A DNA stretch of 64,000 bases. Origin: DASRFA01 sp035651755 (GTDB lineage: Bacteria; Desulfobacterota; Binatia; UBA12015). A program made the position numbers and the translations under genes. The notes under the pieces are model-generated. The model searched no databases. It was given only the letters and a program-made list of their open reading frames with translations, and had not been told where the DNA came from. The stretch covers positions 1 to 64,000 of the forward strand of contig DASRFA010000032.1 of NCBI GenBank assembly GCA_035651755.1. The letters run 5' to 3'. Positions 33,452-45,730 of the stretch are shown here, piece after piece (within the stretch, counting starts at the first letter, position 1; the number at the start of each line of letters is the position of its first letter).

Positions 33452-35968
33452 ATGAAGCGGATCTCGGCGAAATCGGGTGCAGGCCCGCGCGCCGCACGCG
33501 CGCGGGCGCTCGTCGCCATCCTCGTGCCCGCGGCTCTGCTGGCCGCGGCGCCCGCCCGGGGCGGCGAGAGCGCCGCGTGCGGGAACGGGGTCGCCTGCAG
33601 GTGCAACTCGACCGTGCGGGGCGACGTCCGGCTGACCGCCGACATCGTCGACTGCGGCCGCGTCGGCCTCCGCATGTCGGGCGGCTCCGTGCTCGATTGC
33701 GCGGGACACGAGATCCGCGGGCGCGGCCCGAAGGACTCCGAGGCCGGCGTCAAGGTCGATCGCGTCGGCGACGTTCAGATCAAGAACTGCAAGGTGAGCG
33801 GCTTCGAGCGCGGCATCCGGGTGCGCGGGGGACAGCGCGTCCTCCTCGAGGGCAACGTCGCCCAGCGCAACACGATCGGCATCGAGATCGCCGGATCGAC
33901 GGAGAGCGGGCAGGCGGTCGATCACCGGGTCGTCAAGAACCGGGTGGAAGGCAACGAGCAGGACGGCATCCACGTCGGCGCGGGGAGCGTGCGCGCGCAG
34001 GTCGTCGACAACCAGATCGTCCGGAACGGCCAGGAGGGGCTCTACGTCGTGTGGTGCGACCACTGCGTCGTGCGGGGCAACACGATCGAGTCCGCGGGAG
34101 CGGCCGCGATCTATCACAAGCACACCAGCGACGCGCTCTACGCGGACAACGTCGTGCGCGGCTCGATCGTCCACGTGCGCGGCGATTCGGCGCACAACGT
34201 CTTCGCCCGGAACGTGGTCGAGGGCGCGGGCTTCGTCTTCGAGGGCTACACGAACGAGAACTACGTCCACGATCCCGGCTGGGTCCGCGTGCCGCACGAC
34301 AACGAGGTCGTGGGCGGAGCGGTCACGGGCGCGAAGGTCTGCTTCCGCTTCCACGGCGCGCACGACAACCGGGTGCACGGCGTCGTCGCGAACCACTGCA
34401 AGCCGTGGACGGCGAAGGAGTACGCCGGCCTCGAGGCGACCGACAACCGGGTCGACGTCGTGACCGTCGATGGCGACTACGACGGCGACGACGTCGACAA
34501 CGCGACCGATCCCTGCACCGATCGCGACGGCGACGGGTTCGGCGATCCCGGCTTCCCGGCCAACACTTGCGCGCCCGACAATTGCCCCGACGCGTGGAAC
34601 CCCGATCAGCGCGACGCCGACCACGACGGGTTCGGCGACGCCTGCGACGGCTGCCCGCTGACCGCGGACCCGGCGCAGCGCGACGCGGACGGCGACGGCG
34701 TGGGCGACGCCTGCGACCCGTGCATCGACCCGGACGGCGACGGCTTCGGGGCGCCCGGCGGCTCGTGCCCGACCGACGACTGCGCGAGCGTCCCGAATCC
34801 CGATCAGACCGACTCCGACGGCGACGGCGTCGGCGACGCCTGCGACCGCTGCCCGCACTTCGCCGACGCCGACCAGGCCGGACCGGCGACGTGCGGCGTG
34901 ACCGCTCCCGCCGGCCTCACGCCGGCGCAGGAAGACGCGTTCCGGAGGGGCGTCGAGGCGTTCACGCGCATCGAGACCCCTGCGTCCGGCCTCGGCCCGA
35001 CGTTCAACGGGCAGAGCTGCGCCGAGTGTCACAGCCAGCCGGGCGCCGGCGGCTCGAGCGCACGCGTGGTGACGCTCTTCGCGCGGCTCGACGGCGACCA
35101 CTCCGATCTCCTGGTGGAGCAGGGCGGCCCGCTCGTCCAGGGGCAGGGCATCCGGACGCCGGAGTGCTCGGTGCCGCCCGAGAGCGTTCCCGAGGGCGCC
35201 GTGCAGCGCCGGCGCGAGACGCCGCCGCTCTACGGGCTCGGGCTCGTCGACGCCATCCCCGCGGCCGCGATCGCGGCGCACGCCGACCCGGACGACCGCG
35301 ACGGCGACGGGATCTCCGGAAAGCTCAACGTCGCGACGATCCCCGGCGGAGGCATGGGCCGCTTCGGCTGGAAGGCCGAGATGCCGACGCTCGGCGATTT
35401 CGTCGCGAAGTCGCTGGTCGAGGAGATCGGGATCACGAGCCCGGCGCGCCCGCGCGAGGAGCGACGCGAAGGGAAGGAGACGCCCTGCGACCGCGTGACC
35501 GACCCGGAGGACGACGGGCGGCACGTCGCCGAGCTCGTCGGGTTCATCCGACTCCTGCCTCCTTTGCCGGGCCGCGCCGTGCCGGCCCAGCAGGCGGCGC
35601 GCGGGCAGGCGGTCTTCCGCGACATCGGGTGTGCCGGCTGCCACGTCGAGAAGTTCGAGACCGGACCGAGCGACGTGGCGGCACTCGATCGGAAGCCGGT
35701 GCGGGCCTATTCCGATTTTCTGCTCCACGACATGGGAGACCGACTCGCGGACGGCATCGTCGTCGGCGAGGCGAGCGGGCGGGAGTTCCGGACGGCGCCG
35801 CTCTGGGGAGCGGCGCACAGCGCCCCGTACCTGCACGACGGGCGCGCCCCGACGCTGGAGAGCGCCATCGGGCTGCACGCGGGCGAAGCCGCCGCCGCCC
35901 GCGATCGTTTCGTCGGCCTCGCGACGCCCGATCGCGAGGCGCTGGTCGCGTTCCTCGACTCGCTTTGA
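33452..35968 (+). CDS. Exported beta-helix / TSP3 / diheme oxidoreductase-like fusion
   Basis: 838 aa. Signal peptide 1-38. Residues ~45-335: right-handed parallel beta-helix with repeated asparagine ladders (GNVAQRNTIGIEIAG, VVKNRVEGNEQDGIHVG, NQIVRNGQEGLYV). Residues ~340-480: thrombospondin type-3 calcium repeats (DRDGDGFGDPG, DADHDGFGDACDGCP, DADGDGVGDACDPC, DSDGDGVGDACDRCP). Residues ~485-838: DUF1111/thiol-oxidoreductase-like diheme domain with haem sites C523AECH527 and C727AGCH731, plus PLYGLGLVDAIP, GRFGWKAEMPTL and RTAPLWGAAHSAPYLHDGRAPTL in parts. Each module is known; the three in one chain are unusual. Probably a surface-bound electron-transfer or redox enzyme docked to a polysaccharide. 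ATG 33452 follows GAAGGCGG. Confidence 0.88.
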   Translation: MKRISAKSGAGPRAARARALVAILVPAALLAAAPARGGESAACGNGVACRCNSTVRGDVRLTADIVDCGRVGLRMSGGSVLDCAGHEIRGRGPKDSEAGVKVDRVGDVQIKNCKVSGFERGIRVRGGQRVLLEGNVAQRNTIGIEIAGSTESGQAVDHRVVKNRVEGNEQDGIHVGAGSVRAQVVDNQIVRNGQEGLYVVWCDHCVVRGNTIESAGAAAIYHKHTSDALYADNVVRGSIVHVRGDSAHNVFARNVVEGAGFVFEGYTNENYVHDPGWVRVPHDNEVVGGAVTGAKVCFRFHGAHDNRVHGVVANHCKPWTAKEYAGLEATDNRVDVVTVDGDYDGDDVDNATDPCTDRDGDGFGDPGFPANTCAPDNCPDAWNPDQRDADHDGFGDACDGCPLTADPAQRDADGDGVGDACDPCIDPDGDGFGAPGGSCPTDDCASVPNPDQTDSDGDGVGDACDRCPHFADADQAGPATCGVTAPAGLTPAQEDAFRRGVEAFTRIETPASGLGPTFNGQSCAECHSQPGAGGSSARVVTLFARLDGDHSDLLVEQGGPLVQGQGIRTPECSVPPESVPEGAVQRRRETPPLYGLGLVDAIPAAAIAAHADPDDRDGDGISGKLNVATIPGGGMGRFGWKAEMPTLGDFVAKSLVEEIGITSPARPREERREGKETPCDRVTDPEDDGRHVAELVGFIRLLPPLPGRAVPAQQAARGQAVFRDIGCAGCHVEKFETGPSDVAALDRKPVRAYSDFLLHDMGDRLADGIVVGEASGREFRTAPLWGAAHSAPYLHDGRAPTLESAIGLHAGEAAAARDRFVGLATPDREALVAFLDSL

Positions 35969-35979
35969 GGAGGCTACGG

Positions 35980-37953
35980 ATGGACATCAAGACCACTCGC
36001 TCCGCTTTCGCCGCCGCGCTCGCCGCGACCGGTCTCGCGGCCGCGGGCCTGGCGCCGCTCGCCGCGGCGCAGACGCACGGCCGCCTCACGCTCGTCAGCG
36101 TCGATCCCAACGGCGGGCAGACCGACGACGGCTCGTTCCGCCCCGCGGTCTCCGCGGACGGAAGCATCGTCGCCTTCGAGAGCGACGCGACGAACCTCGT
36201 GCCCGGCGACACCAACGACCAACGCGACATCTTCGTGCGCGATCGCGCGACCGACGTGACCGAGCGCGTGAGCGTCACGTGGAACGGCATGGAGGCGCTC
36301 GGCGACAGCCAGTGCCCCGCGATCTCGGCGGACGGGCGATATGTCGCGTTCCTGAGCCGCGCCTGGAACATGGTCGAGCGTGGGGCGAACCTCGGCACCC
36401 CGCGCTGGGACGTCTACGTTCACGACCGCGAGGACGGCAGCACGACGCGGGTGAGCCGCGCGCACGACGGCGGCGATCCGGACGGCTGGAGCTACTGCCC
36501 GTCGATGTCGGGCGACGGCACGCGGATCGCCTTCGCGAGCGACGCGACCAACCTCGTGTCGGACGACGCCAACGGGTTCACGGACGTGTTCGTCGTCGAC
36601 CGAACGGCGGGTACGACGACGCGCGTGAGCATCGGATTCGAGGGCGCCGAGCCCGATAGCTCGAGCTTCCAGCCCGCGATCTCGGGCGACGGCCGTCTGG
36701 TGGCGTTCGCGAGCAACGCCACGAACTTCTTCTCGCCGTCGGAGCCTCCGTCCGAGTACGGCCGCCAGTTCGGGCAAAGCCGCGTTCTGTTGCGGGATCT
36801 CGAATCGGGCGCTCTCGAGGTCGTGAGCAAGACGGTCGACGACCCGATCGTCGCTCCGGACTCCGACAGCGGCTCGCCGTCGCTCTCTCAGGACGGCCGC
36901 TTCGTCGCGTTCACGAGCTCCGCGACCAATCTCGTCTTCCCGTTCCCGAACGCCGTCGTCGGAGACAACGTCTTCGTGCGCGACCGATTCGCGGGCAGCA
37001 CGGTCATGGCGAGCGTCCACGATCCGGCGATCTTCGAGTGCGGGCGCGAGGGCTACGATTTCTTCTGCAAACCCGGCCGAAGCTACAGCCCCGCCATCTC
37101 GCGCGACGGGCGCTTCGTCGCCTTCACGAGCAGGTCGCTTCGCCTGCTGCCGGAGAACGAGTGGGGCGGCTCGCAGATCTATCTCTTCGATCGCACGGCG
37201 GCGTTCCTCCGCCGGATCTCCGTCGACGCGGTCGGCGCCGAGGGCGACTCGTGCAGCGAGGAGCCGGTGCTCTCGCAAGATGGCGAGGTCGTCGTCTTCC
37301 GGACCACCTCGGCGAACCTGCTGGAGGCCGACGCCAATGCCACCGCGGACATCGTCGCACACGAGTGGCTGTGCGGCGCGGGAGGAAATTGCCGGCGCAT
37401 GGCGGCGTGCCCGGCGCGGCCGCCGCGCTGCGCGCGCGCCGACGCCTCGAAGCTGCGCCTCGTGAAGCGGGCACCCGGCGGCGTCGGGAAAGACGGGCTC
37501 TTCTGGCGCTGGTCCGCGGCGCCCGGCCAGCCGTTCCCCGCGCCGGAAGGCGCCGCCGGCTATCAGCTCTGCCTGTACGAAGGCGAGCGGCGCGCGCTCG
37601 CGATGGACCTCGCGGTCGACCGTGCCGACGCGTGCGACGCCGAGGCGACCGCACCCTGCTGGACGGACGTCCCATCGGGACGCCGGCTGCTGGGGACCTC
37701 CGGGCTGAAGCAGCTCACGCTCCGCCGGACCGATTCCGCGCAGACCATCGTCGCGCGCGGCAAGGGCGACGGGCTCGGGCTCCCGTACCTCCCGCTCGAC
37801 GGCTCGCACGGCATCACGATGCAGCTCCAGGAGACCGCGAGCGGACGCTGCTGGTCGGCCGATCTGCCGGCGCTGTCGATCAAGAAGAACCGCGCGGGCT
37901 CGACCGAGGCGGACGTCTCACGGGTCGGGAAGCTGATCGCGAGCATCGATTGA
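35980..37953 (+). CDS. Exported TolB-like WD40 propeller with C-terminal Cys/Trp module
   Basis: 657 aa. Signal peptide 1-31 (LAAAQ). Residues ~35-450 contain at least six TolB/PD40-type repeats, each with SADGxxVAFxSxATNLV followed by DVFVxDRxTGTTTRVS, for example SADGSIVAFESDATNLV and SGDGRLVAFASNATNF. A Cys cluster (CGAGGNCRRMAACPARPPRCA) leads into a ~155-residue terminal module: FWRW, GYQLCLYEGE, APCWTDVPSG, LKQLTLRR, GLGLPYLPL and GRCWSADLPA, recognisably the same as the C-terminus of the 28470-31223 protein. GAGGAGG nine bases before the ATG; 11 bp after the fusion cytochrome gene, so co-transcribed. Confidence 0.85.
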   Translation: MDIKTTRSAFAAALAATGLAAAGLAPLAAAQTHGRLTLVSVDPNGGQTDDGSFRPAVSADGSIVAFESDATNLVPGDTNDQRDIFVRDRATDVTERVSVTWNGMEALGDSQCPAISADGRYVAFLSRAWNMVERGANLGTPRWDVYVHDREDGSTTRVSRAHDGGDPDGWSYCPSMSGDGTRIAFASDATNLVSDDANGFTDVFVVDRTAGTTTRVSIGFEGAEPDSSSFQPAISGDGRLVAFASNATNFFSPSEPPSEYGRQFGQSRVLLRDLESGALEVVSKTVDDPIVAPDSDSGSPSLSQDGRFVAFTSSATNLVFPFPNAVVGDNVFVRDRFAGSTVMASVHDPAIFECGREGYDFFCKPGRSYSPAISRDGRFVAFTSRSLRLLPENEWGGSQIYLFDRTAAFLRRISVDAVGAEGDSCSEEPVLSQDGEVVVFRTTSANLLEADANATADIVAHEWLCGAGGNCRRMAACPARPPRCARADASKLRLVKRAPGGVGKDGLFWRWSAAPGQPFPAPEGAAGYQLCLYEGERRALAMDLAVDRADACDAEATAPCWTDVPSGRRLLGTSGLKQLTLRRTDSAQTIVARGKGDGLGLPYLPLDGSHGITMQLQETASGRCWSADLPALSIKKNRAGSTEADVSRVGKLIASID

Positions 37954-37972
37954 GCGGCGCGCGCCGGAGATC

Positions 37973-40705
<2,733 letters not shown>

Positions 40706-40881
40706 GCCGTGCACGGCAAGCTCGGTCGCGATCTCGTTCGCGGTCGCGAAGAGGCGTTCCGCTGCCTTCGGCCGTCGCGCCATTCCGCGGCGGGGTGTAC
40801 AACGGTCTTGCCAGCCGAAGAACGCAGCGGCCTCTCCGGGCCCTCGGCGAAGCCGGGGCCGAGGGGGAAGGGACAAGCGAC

Positions 40882-42381
40882 ATGCAGCAGCTCTCCGGCC
40901 TCGATGCCTCCTTCCTCTACTTCGAGACGGCGAACGCGCCGATGCACATCGGCGGGATCGCGATCTACGACCCGTCGACCGTTCCGGGCCTGCGGGGGCC
41001 GCTTCGCTTCAAGACGATCCTCAAGAACATCGAGGGCCGGCTCCACCTCGCGCGCTCGTTTCGAGAGAAGATCGTCCCGGTGCCGCTCAGCCTCGACCAT
41101 CCCTACTGGATCGAGGATCCGCACTTCGACCTCGAGTACCACGTGCGGCACATCGCGCTGCCGAAGCCGGGCGACTGGCGGCAGCTCTGCATCCAGGCGG
41201 CTCGCCTCCACTCGCGCCCGCTCGATCTCAGCCGGCCGCTCTGGGAGATGTACGTCATCGAGGGGCTCGACAACGTCGAGGGCCTGCCGCCCGGCAGCTT
41301 CGCGGTCGTCACGAAGATCCACCACGCCGCGATCGACGGCGTCTCGGGAGCGGAGATCACGGCGGTCCTGCACGATCTCTCGCCGGATCCGGAGCCGCCG
41401 CCGGAGCCGGAGACCCCGTGGGTCGGCGAGGAAGACCCGAGCTCGTGGGATCTGCTCGCGCGCGCGGCCTGGAACACGCCCTCGCATCCGTTCCGCTTCG
41501 CGCGCCTCATGACGCGGACCCTTCCCGCGGTCGGGCGCGTCGCGTCGCAGATGTGGACTCGGCAGCTCACGATCCCGGCCGCACCCGGCATCTCGGTCCC
41601 GCGCACGCGGTTCAACGGCACCGTGTCCCCCCATCGCGTCATCGACGGCCGGGTCTTCGAGCTCGCCGAGGTGCGCGCGATGAAGAAGGCCGTCGCGGGC
41701 GCGACCGTGAACGACGTGGTGCTCGCGACGGTCGGCGGCGCGATGCGCCGGTACCTGGCATCGAACGACGAGCTGCCGGAGGAGTCGCTGGTCGCGATGG
41801 CGCCGATCTCCGTTCGGACCGAGGACGAGAAGGGCACCCAGGGGAACCGCGTGACCGCGATGGCGGTCGCGCTCGGCACGCAGGTCGAGGATCCGCTCGA
41901 GCGGCTGCGCGTCGTTCACGAGGGAGCCGTGCAGTCGAAGGCGCTGACGAACGCGATCGGCGCGCGCCTCATGACGGACTACACGAACTTCGTGCCGTCG
42001 TCCGTCGCCGGCCTGGCCGCGCGCCTCTATTCCCGGTTCGCGCTCGCGAACCGTATGCGCCCGATGTTCAACACCGTCGTCACGAACGTTCCGGGGCCCC
42101 AGGTGCCGCTCTATGCCTATGGCGCACGGCTCGTCGCGCAGTACGGCATGGGTCCGATCCTGGACGGCATGGGGCTCATCCACCCGGTGTTCAGCTACTG
42201 CGGAAAGGTCACGATCGCGGTCACGTCGTGCCGCGCGCTCATGCCGGACCCCGCGTTCTACGCCGATTGCCTGCAGGCGTCGTTCGAGGAGCTCCGCGCC
42301 GCGAGCGGCGTCACCGAGGTGCGCGCGGCGGCGAAGCCGCGCGCGAAGGCGGCGACGGCGTCGCCGGCGCACGCCTCTTGA
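40882..42381 (+). CDS. Wax ester synthase/diacylglycerol acyltransferase (WS/DGAT)
   Basis: 499-aa acyltransferase that esterifies acyl-CoA with diacylglycerol or fatty alcohol, making storage lipid. MQQLSGLDASFLYFET at the N-terminus, PLW at 119-121, the catalytic HHAAIDG motif (His147-His148, Asp152), NDVVLATVGGAMRRYL and the NVPGPQVPLYAYG block are all present. A Pro/Glu-rich insert occurs after the active site. Alanine-rich C-tail. ATG 40882 follows GGGGGAAGGGAC. The 176 bp upstream hold nothing recognisable. Suggests that the organism stores triacylglycerols or wax esters. Confidence 0.96.
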   Translation: MQQLSGLDASFLYFETANAPMHIGGIAIYDPSTVPGLRGPLRFKTILKNIEGRLHLARSFREKIVPVPLSLDHPYWIEDPHFDLEYHVRHIALPKPGDWRQLCIQAARLHSRPLDLSRPLWEMYVIEGLDNVEGLPPGSFAVVTKIHHAAIDGVSGAEITAVLHDLSPDPEPPPEPETPWVGEEDPSSWDLLARAAWNTPSHPFRFARLMTRTLPAVGRVASQMWTRQLTIPAAPGISVPRTRFNGTVSPHRVIDGRVFELAEVRAMKKAVAGATVNDVVLATVGGAMRRYLASNDELPEESLVAMAPISVRTEDEKGTQGNRVTAMAVALGTQVEDPLERLRVVHEGAVQSKALTNAIGARLMTDYTNFVPSSVAGLAARLYSRFALANRMRPMFNTVVTNVPGPQVPLYAYGARLVAQYGMGPILDGMGLIHPVFSYCGKVTIAVTSCRALMPDPAFYADCLQASFEELRAASGVTEVRAAAKPRAKAATASPAHAS

Positions 42382-42400
42382 ACGAGGACGCGCGGTAGGC

Positions 42401-43519
42401 TCAGCCGGCGAGGATCTCGGCGACGCTGACCAGCGAATCCGGGGCGATCGTACCGCTCAGCCAGAATGCGATCGGGAGCAGGAGGTACGCGCCCGCGCGC
42501 AGGACCGTGTCCGAATCGACCGGCCACTCGCTCACCGACTCCACGAGCTGGCGATAGGCCACGATGTCGGCCAGGCGGCCATGCCCGGTCGGGATCGGGC
42601 GACCCTCGACCAGCGCGTCGCGCGCGCGCCGGAGCGCCTCGCGACAGCAGGCGAGCTCGCGCGCCTTCTCGTCGGCGATGCGGTCGCGCCAGCCGCGCAG
42701 CGGGAGCAAGAGCCCCGCCGCCGCCGAAAGCGCGGAGACGACCGCGAGGAACGCGACCAGCAGGCCGAAGCCGGTCTCGGTCAGCAGCAGCGCGACCACC
42801 GACAGCAGGCCGACCGCAGAGAGCGCGGTGCGGAGGCCGAACCGGGTGAAGGGAGCGAGCGTGTCGCACTCGAAGAGGTCGATCGAGTTGAGATGGCGGG
42901 CGAGGTCCGACGTGCGCCGCGCCTCGGCGATCGTCACCTGGATGAAGGTGCCGAACATCCAGCCGACGAGCGGCGTCAAGCAACGCCGCCATGCGAACTC
43001 GGGGCTCCAGGCCGCCCAGGTCCACGGATGCCCGGTCGCATCGCGCAGGAGGAGAGGCGCGAGCGTCGCGAAGACGGCGCCCGCCGCCCCGGCGGCGAGG
43101 AACCGCGCCCGGCGGTAGCGGCCGACCGATTCGCGAAGCTGCGCGCGCTGCGCCGCGGACAGGTCGAGCGCATGCTCGACGGCCGCGAGCACCGCCGCCC
43201 CCGATCGCGGCGCGGCCATGCGCGCGGCGACGAGGTACCCGATCAGGAGCGTCTCGACGACCGCGACGTAGAGATCGCGCGGATGGGAGAGGGCGACCTG
43301 CATGCGAGCGAGCCAGGTCTCGCGCGCGGCGAGGAGCGCCATGAGAGCAGCGCTGACCGCGAGGCCGGCGGTCTCGGCGCGGAGCGACAGCGCTTCGATC
43401 GCGCGGTTCGCGAGCGGCGTGACGAGTCTTCCGGTCGAGCGCTCTCCGCTCGCCGCTGCGTCCGGGCACGAGTGGAGGCCCGCGACCGCTCGGCTCGCTT
43501 CGGTGTCGGCGTGCTCCAC
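42401..43519 (-). CDS. Multi-span membrane protein of unknown function
   Basis: 372 aa. Hydrophobic segments near LYVAVVETLLIGYLVAARM, RFLAAGAAGAVFATLAPLLL, LTPLVGWMFGTFIQVTIAEA, TALSAVGLLSVVALLLTE, GLLVAFLAVVSALSAAAGL and AYLLLPIAFWLSGTIA suggest six or seven membrane helices, with a charged helical stretch (RDRIADEKARELACCREALRRARDA) on one face before the last. I do not recognise a family. Converges on the WS/DGAT gene with a 19-bp gap and is followed on the same strand by no obvious partner; the hydrolase gene lies upstream. Confidence 0.7.
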   Translation of the reverse strand: MEHADTEASRAVAGLHSCPDAAASGERSTGRLVTPLANRAIEALSLRAETAGLAVSAALMALLAARETWLARMQVALSHPRDLYVAVVETLLIGYLVAARMAAPRSGAAVLAAVEHALDLSAAQRAQLRESVGRYRRARFLAAGAAGAVFATLAPLLLRDATGHPWTWAAWSPEFAWRRCLTPLVGWMFGTFIQVTIAEARRTSDLARHLNSIDLFECDTLAPFTRFGLRTALSAVGLLSVVALLLTETGFGLLVAFLAVVSALSAAAGLLLPLRGWRDRIADEKARELACCREALRRARDALVEGRPIPTGHGRLADIVAYRQLVESVSEWPVDSDTVLRAGAYLLLPIAFWLSGTIAPDSLVSVAEILAG

Positions 43520-43604
43520 CCGGGACCTCGTTGGGCAGGATCGGCAGACCCGACGAAAGGCATGAGGATGGTCACGCAGAAGCCGTGGCGCGTGCGAAGC
43601 GCGC

Positions 43605-44630
43605 CTAGCCGTGCGGATCGGGCGGCGCCTGCGGATCGCTGCGCCTCCAGTGCGCGCGGATCTCCTCGATCGCGCGCGGTCCCTGCTCCTCCATCACCCA
43701 GTGATCCGCATCCAGCTCCACCTCGCGAAATGGTCCCTTCATGTAGGCCCGCTGCGCCTCCACGGGGGAGCGGCTCACGGCGGGATCGCGAGTCCCCCAG
43801 AGGAAGAGCGTGGGGACGGTGACCAAGGGCGAGACGTCGCCCGCGGACTGCCGGGAGAGGCCGATCGCGCGGTACCAGTCGAGAGCGGCCGTCAGAGCGC
43901 CCGGCTCGGCGAAGACCTGCAGATACTCCTCGCGCTGTGCCGGGGTCATCGGCGCGTAGATCCCGCTTCGCATCACGGCGAGGCCGTTCCAGGTGAAGAA
44001 GAGCTCGGGAAGCCACGGCGTGCCGAAGAAGCGGAAGTAGCCCGAGCGCTGCTTCTGGTCGGGGTCGTCGGCGAGCGCGGAGAGGAAGGCGGTCGGATGC
44101 GGAATCGAGAGCGCGGACCAGCTCAGGACGCGCTCGGGCGCTCGCAGGACCAGGCCCCATCCCGCGACGGAGCCCCAGTCGTGCCCGACGAGATGGAATC
44201 GCTCGAAGCCGACCGCGTCGGCGACCGCGAGGACGTCCGCGACGAGCTCGGGTGCGGCGTACGCTGCCGCGCCCTCGGGTCGCGCGCCCGGGCTGTAGCC
44301 GCGCTGGTCGAACGCGACGATGCGATAGCCGTCGGCGGCGGCCGGGAGCAGCGGGTCCCACATCGCCGACGTCACCGGAAAGCCGTGAAGCAGGATCACT
44401 CCAGGGCCGCGCGAGCCGGCGATGCGGGCGCGGAACTCCATCCCGCGCGCGGGAATGCGGACCAGCGCCGGCGCCCCATCGCCGAAGCCCGTGAAAACCG
44501 GCAAGGCGCGGGTCGCGGCGCTGTGCGACCGCTGCCAATCGAGCGAGAGCAGCGAGCCCGTGACCGCGATGACCACGAGCAGCACGATCACGGCGACGAG
44601 GCCGGCGACGATCCATTTCCCCATGCGCAT
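43605..44630 (-). CDS. Alpha/beta hydrolase, epoxide-hydrolase/haloalkane-dehalogenase type
   Basis: 341 aa with an N-terminal membrane anchor (residues 5-28, WIVAGLVAVIVLLVVIAV). Fold motifs: oxyanion HGFP at 82-85 (LLHGFPVTSAMW), FDQRGYSPGARP, and nucleophile Asp151 in VGHDWGSVAGW; the GHDWG nucleophile elbow with Asp instead of Ser marks epoxide hydrolases and dehalogenases. LWGTRDPAV carries the catalytic acid region and DADHWVMEEQ the catalytic His. The lid DPDQKQRSGYFRFF fits the family. The membrane anchor is less usual. Substrate unknown. Confidence 0.9.
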   Translation of the reverse strand: MRMGKWIVAGLVAVIVLLVVIAVTGSLLSLDWQRSHSAATRALPVFTGFGDGAPALVRIPARGMEFRARIAGSRGPGVILLHGFPVTSAMWDPLLPAAADGYRIVAFDQRGYSPGARPEGAAAYAAPELVADVLAVADAVGFERFHLVGHDWGSVAGWGLVLRAPERVLSWSALSIPHPTAFLSALADDPDQKQRSGYFRFFGTPWLPELFFTWNGLAVMRSGIYAPMTPAQREEYLQVFAEPGALTAALDWYRAIGLSRQSAGDVSPLVTVPTLFLWGTRDPAVSRSPVEAQRAYMKGPFREVELDADHWVMEEQGPRAIEEIRAHWRRSDPQAPPDPHG

Positions 44631-44694
44631 GCTTCGGCCCGGGCGGATCTCTCGTGATCGAAGTCGCAGCCGAGGGCAAGCGATTCCGGAACCG

Positions 44695-45702
44695 TCAGCC
44701 GAGAGCGATGCCGCGCCGCAGCTGATCGTCGCCGTCCACGAAGTCCGGCGCCGAGAGCCACAGCCGAACGAGGTGCCGCTTGCGCGCAGGCTCCTCGAAA
44801 TCCTCGTAGGCCGTGCGCTTGTGGAGGATCACCGCGTTCTTGAGGAGCTGCACGTCTCCGGGCAGGAATTCCATGTCGAGATAGAGCTCCGGGTCGTTGG
44901 CCGTACGCTCCACGAGCTCGAGGGCCTCGCGCTGCTCGACCGTCATCGCCGGAACGCCGGGAAGCTCCTGCGCGCGGCGAATGTACCAGGGAATGAAGGA
45001 CGTGTTGAGGCTTCCTCCGCGTAGCGCGCAGATCGGACGGACGAAGTGGACGGGCTTCTCCATCTCCGGCTCGAAGTAGTGCCAGTAGAAGTCGCGGAAC
45101 AGCACCTTCGCGAGGTCCGGCCGCCGTCGGACGATCTCGTTGAACACGGTGACGGAGCTCACGATCCGACTCTCGCCGCCGCTCTTCGCGCCGTGCAGGC
45201 AGAGGAGGCCGATGATGTCGGCGCCGTCGGTATGGAAGTCCTGCTCGGCGCGCGTCTTGTAGAGGCGGGTGCTGGGGTCGTTCGGGTCCGCTCCGGTATC
45301 GCGAACCGCGGTGAGCAATTCCCCGCGCAGATTCTGCGAGACGGGCGCGCCGACGTGGAGGCCGAGCGCCCAGTACGCGAGGATCGCGTCGTCTTCCGAC
45401 AATCGGTCGAGCGGAAGGCCGCGGACGAGCACGAAGCCGGCGCCGTTCGCGACCTCGTCTCGCCAGGCCCGCACGGTCGCTGCCAGCGGTCCGAGGTCGA
45501 CGTCTTCGCGGGTCAGGTCGTGAAGGCTCTTTCCCGCCCGGCGGAGCCGAGCGACGAGGCGCTCGATCTCGTCTTGCTCGACGGGTGACAAGCGATCGAT
45601 CCAGTCATCCGTTTGCGCGAGGTCCGAGCCGCGCCACGCGGCCCGGCCCTCGATGGGACCGATTCCGGCTGGGTGATCCATTGCGATCTTGTCCGGCGAC
45701 AT
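44695..45702 (-). CDS. TauD/TfdA-family 2-oxoglutarate dioxygenase
   Basis: 335-aa non-haem Fe(II)/2-oxoglutarate-dependent oxygenase. GAGFVLVRGLPLDRLSEDD and the His157-x-Asp159 pair in EQDFHTDGADIIGLLC are the first facial-triad ligands; the distal His lies in VQLLKNAVILHKRTAYED and an Arg follows (RHLVRLWLSAPD). ATG 45702 has GGAG seven bases upstream. It reads in the same direction as arsR-aqpS-arsC with only 28 bp separating it from arsC, so it may be on the same transcript, but nothing links it to arsenic. Substrate unknown (sulfonate, betaine or amino acid-like). Confidence 0.92.
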   Translation of the reverse strand: MSPDKIAMDHPAGIGPIEGRAAWRGSDLAQTDDWIDRLSPVEQDEIERLVARLRRAGKSLHDLTREDVDLGPLAATVRAWRDEVANGAGFVLVRGLPLDRLSEDDAILAYWALGLHVGAPVSQNLRGELLTAVRDTGADPNDPSTRLYKTRAEQDFHTDGADIIGLLCLHGAKSGGESRIVSSVTVFNEIVRRRPDLAKVLFRDFYWHYFEPEMEKPVHFVRPICALRGGSLNTSFIPWYIRRAQELPGVPAMTVEQREALELVERTANDPELYLDMEFLPGDVQLLKNAVILHKRTAYEDFEEPARKRHLVRLWLSAPDFVDGDDQLRRGIALG

Positions 45703-45730
45703 GGGGATCTCCAGCTTCAATCCGGATTCG

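Noticed and set aside
32672..33497. Several minus-strand frames between 32.7 and 33.5 kb
   Set aside because: Low-complexity Arg/Ser translations opposite the rhamnosidase relic; no start signals or motifs.
33431..35878. 815-codon minus-strand frame opposite the diheme fusion
   Set aside because: No recognisable fold; repeated VAVGVGLIG-like runs arise from the reverse of the Asp/Gly-rich TSP3 codons.
32872..37953. A single 1693-residue plus-strand protein
   Set aside because: Only its last 657 residues (from 35980) are real; the middle is an out-of-frame reading of the diheme fusion gene and the front is the rhamnosidase relic.
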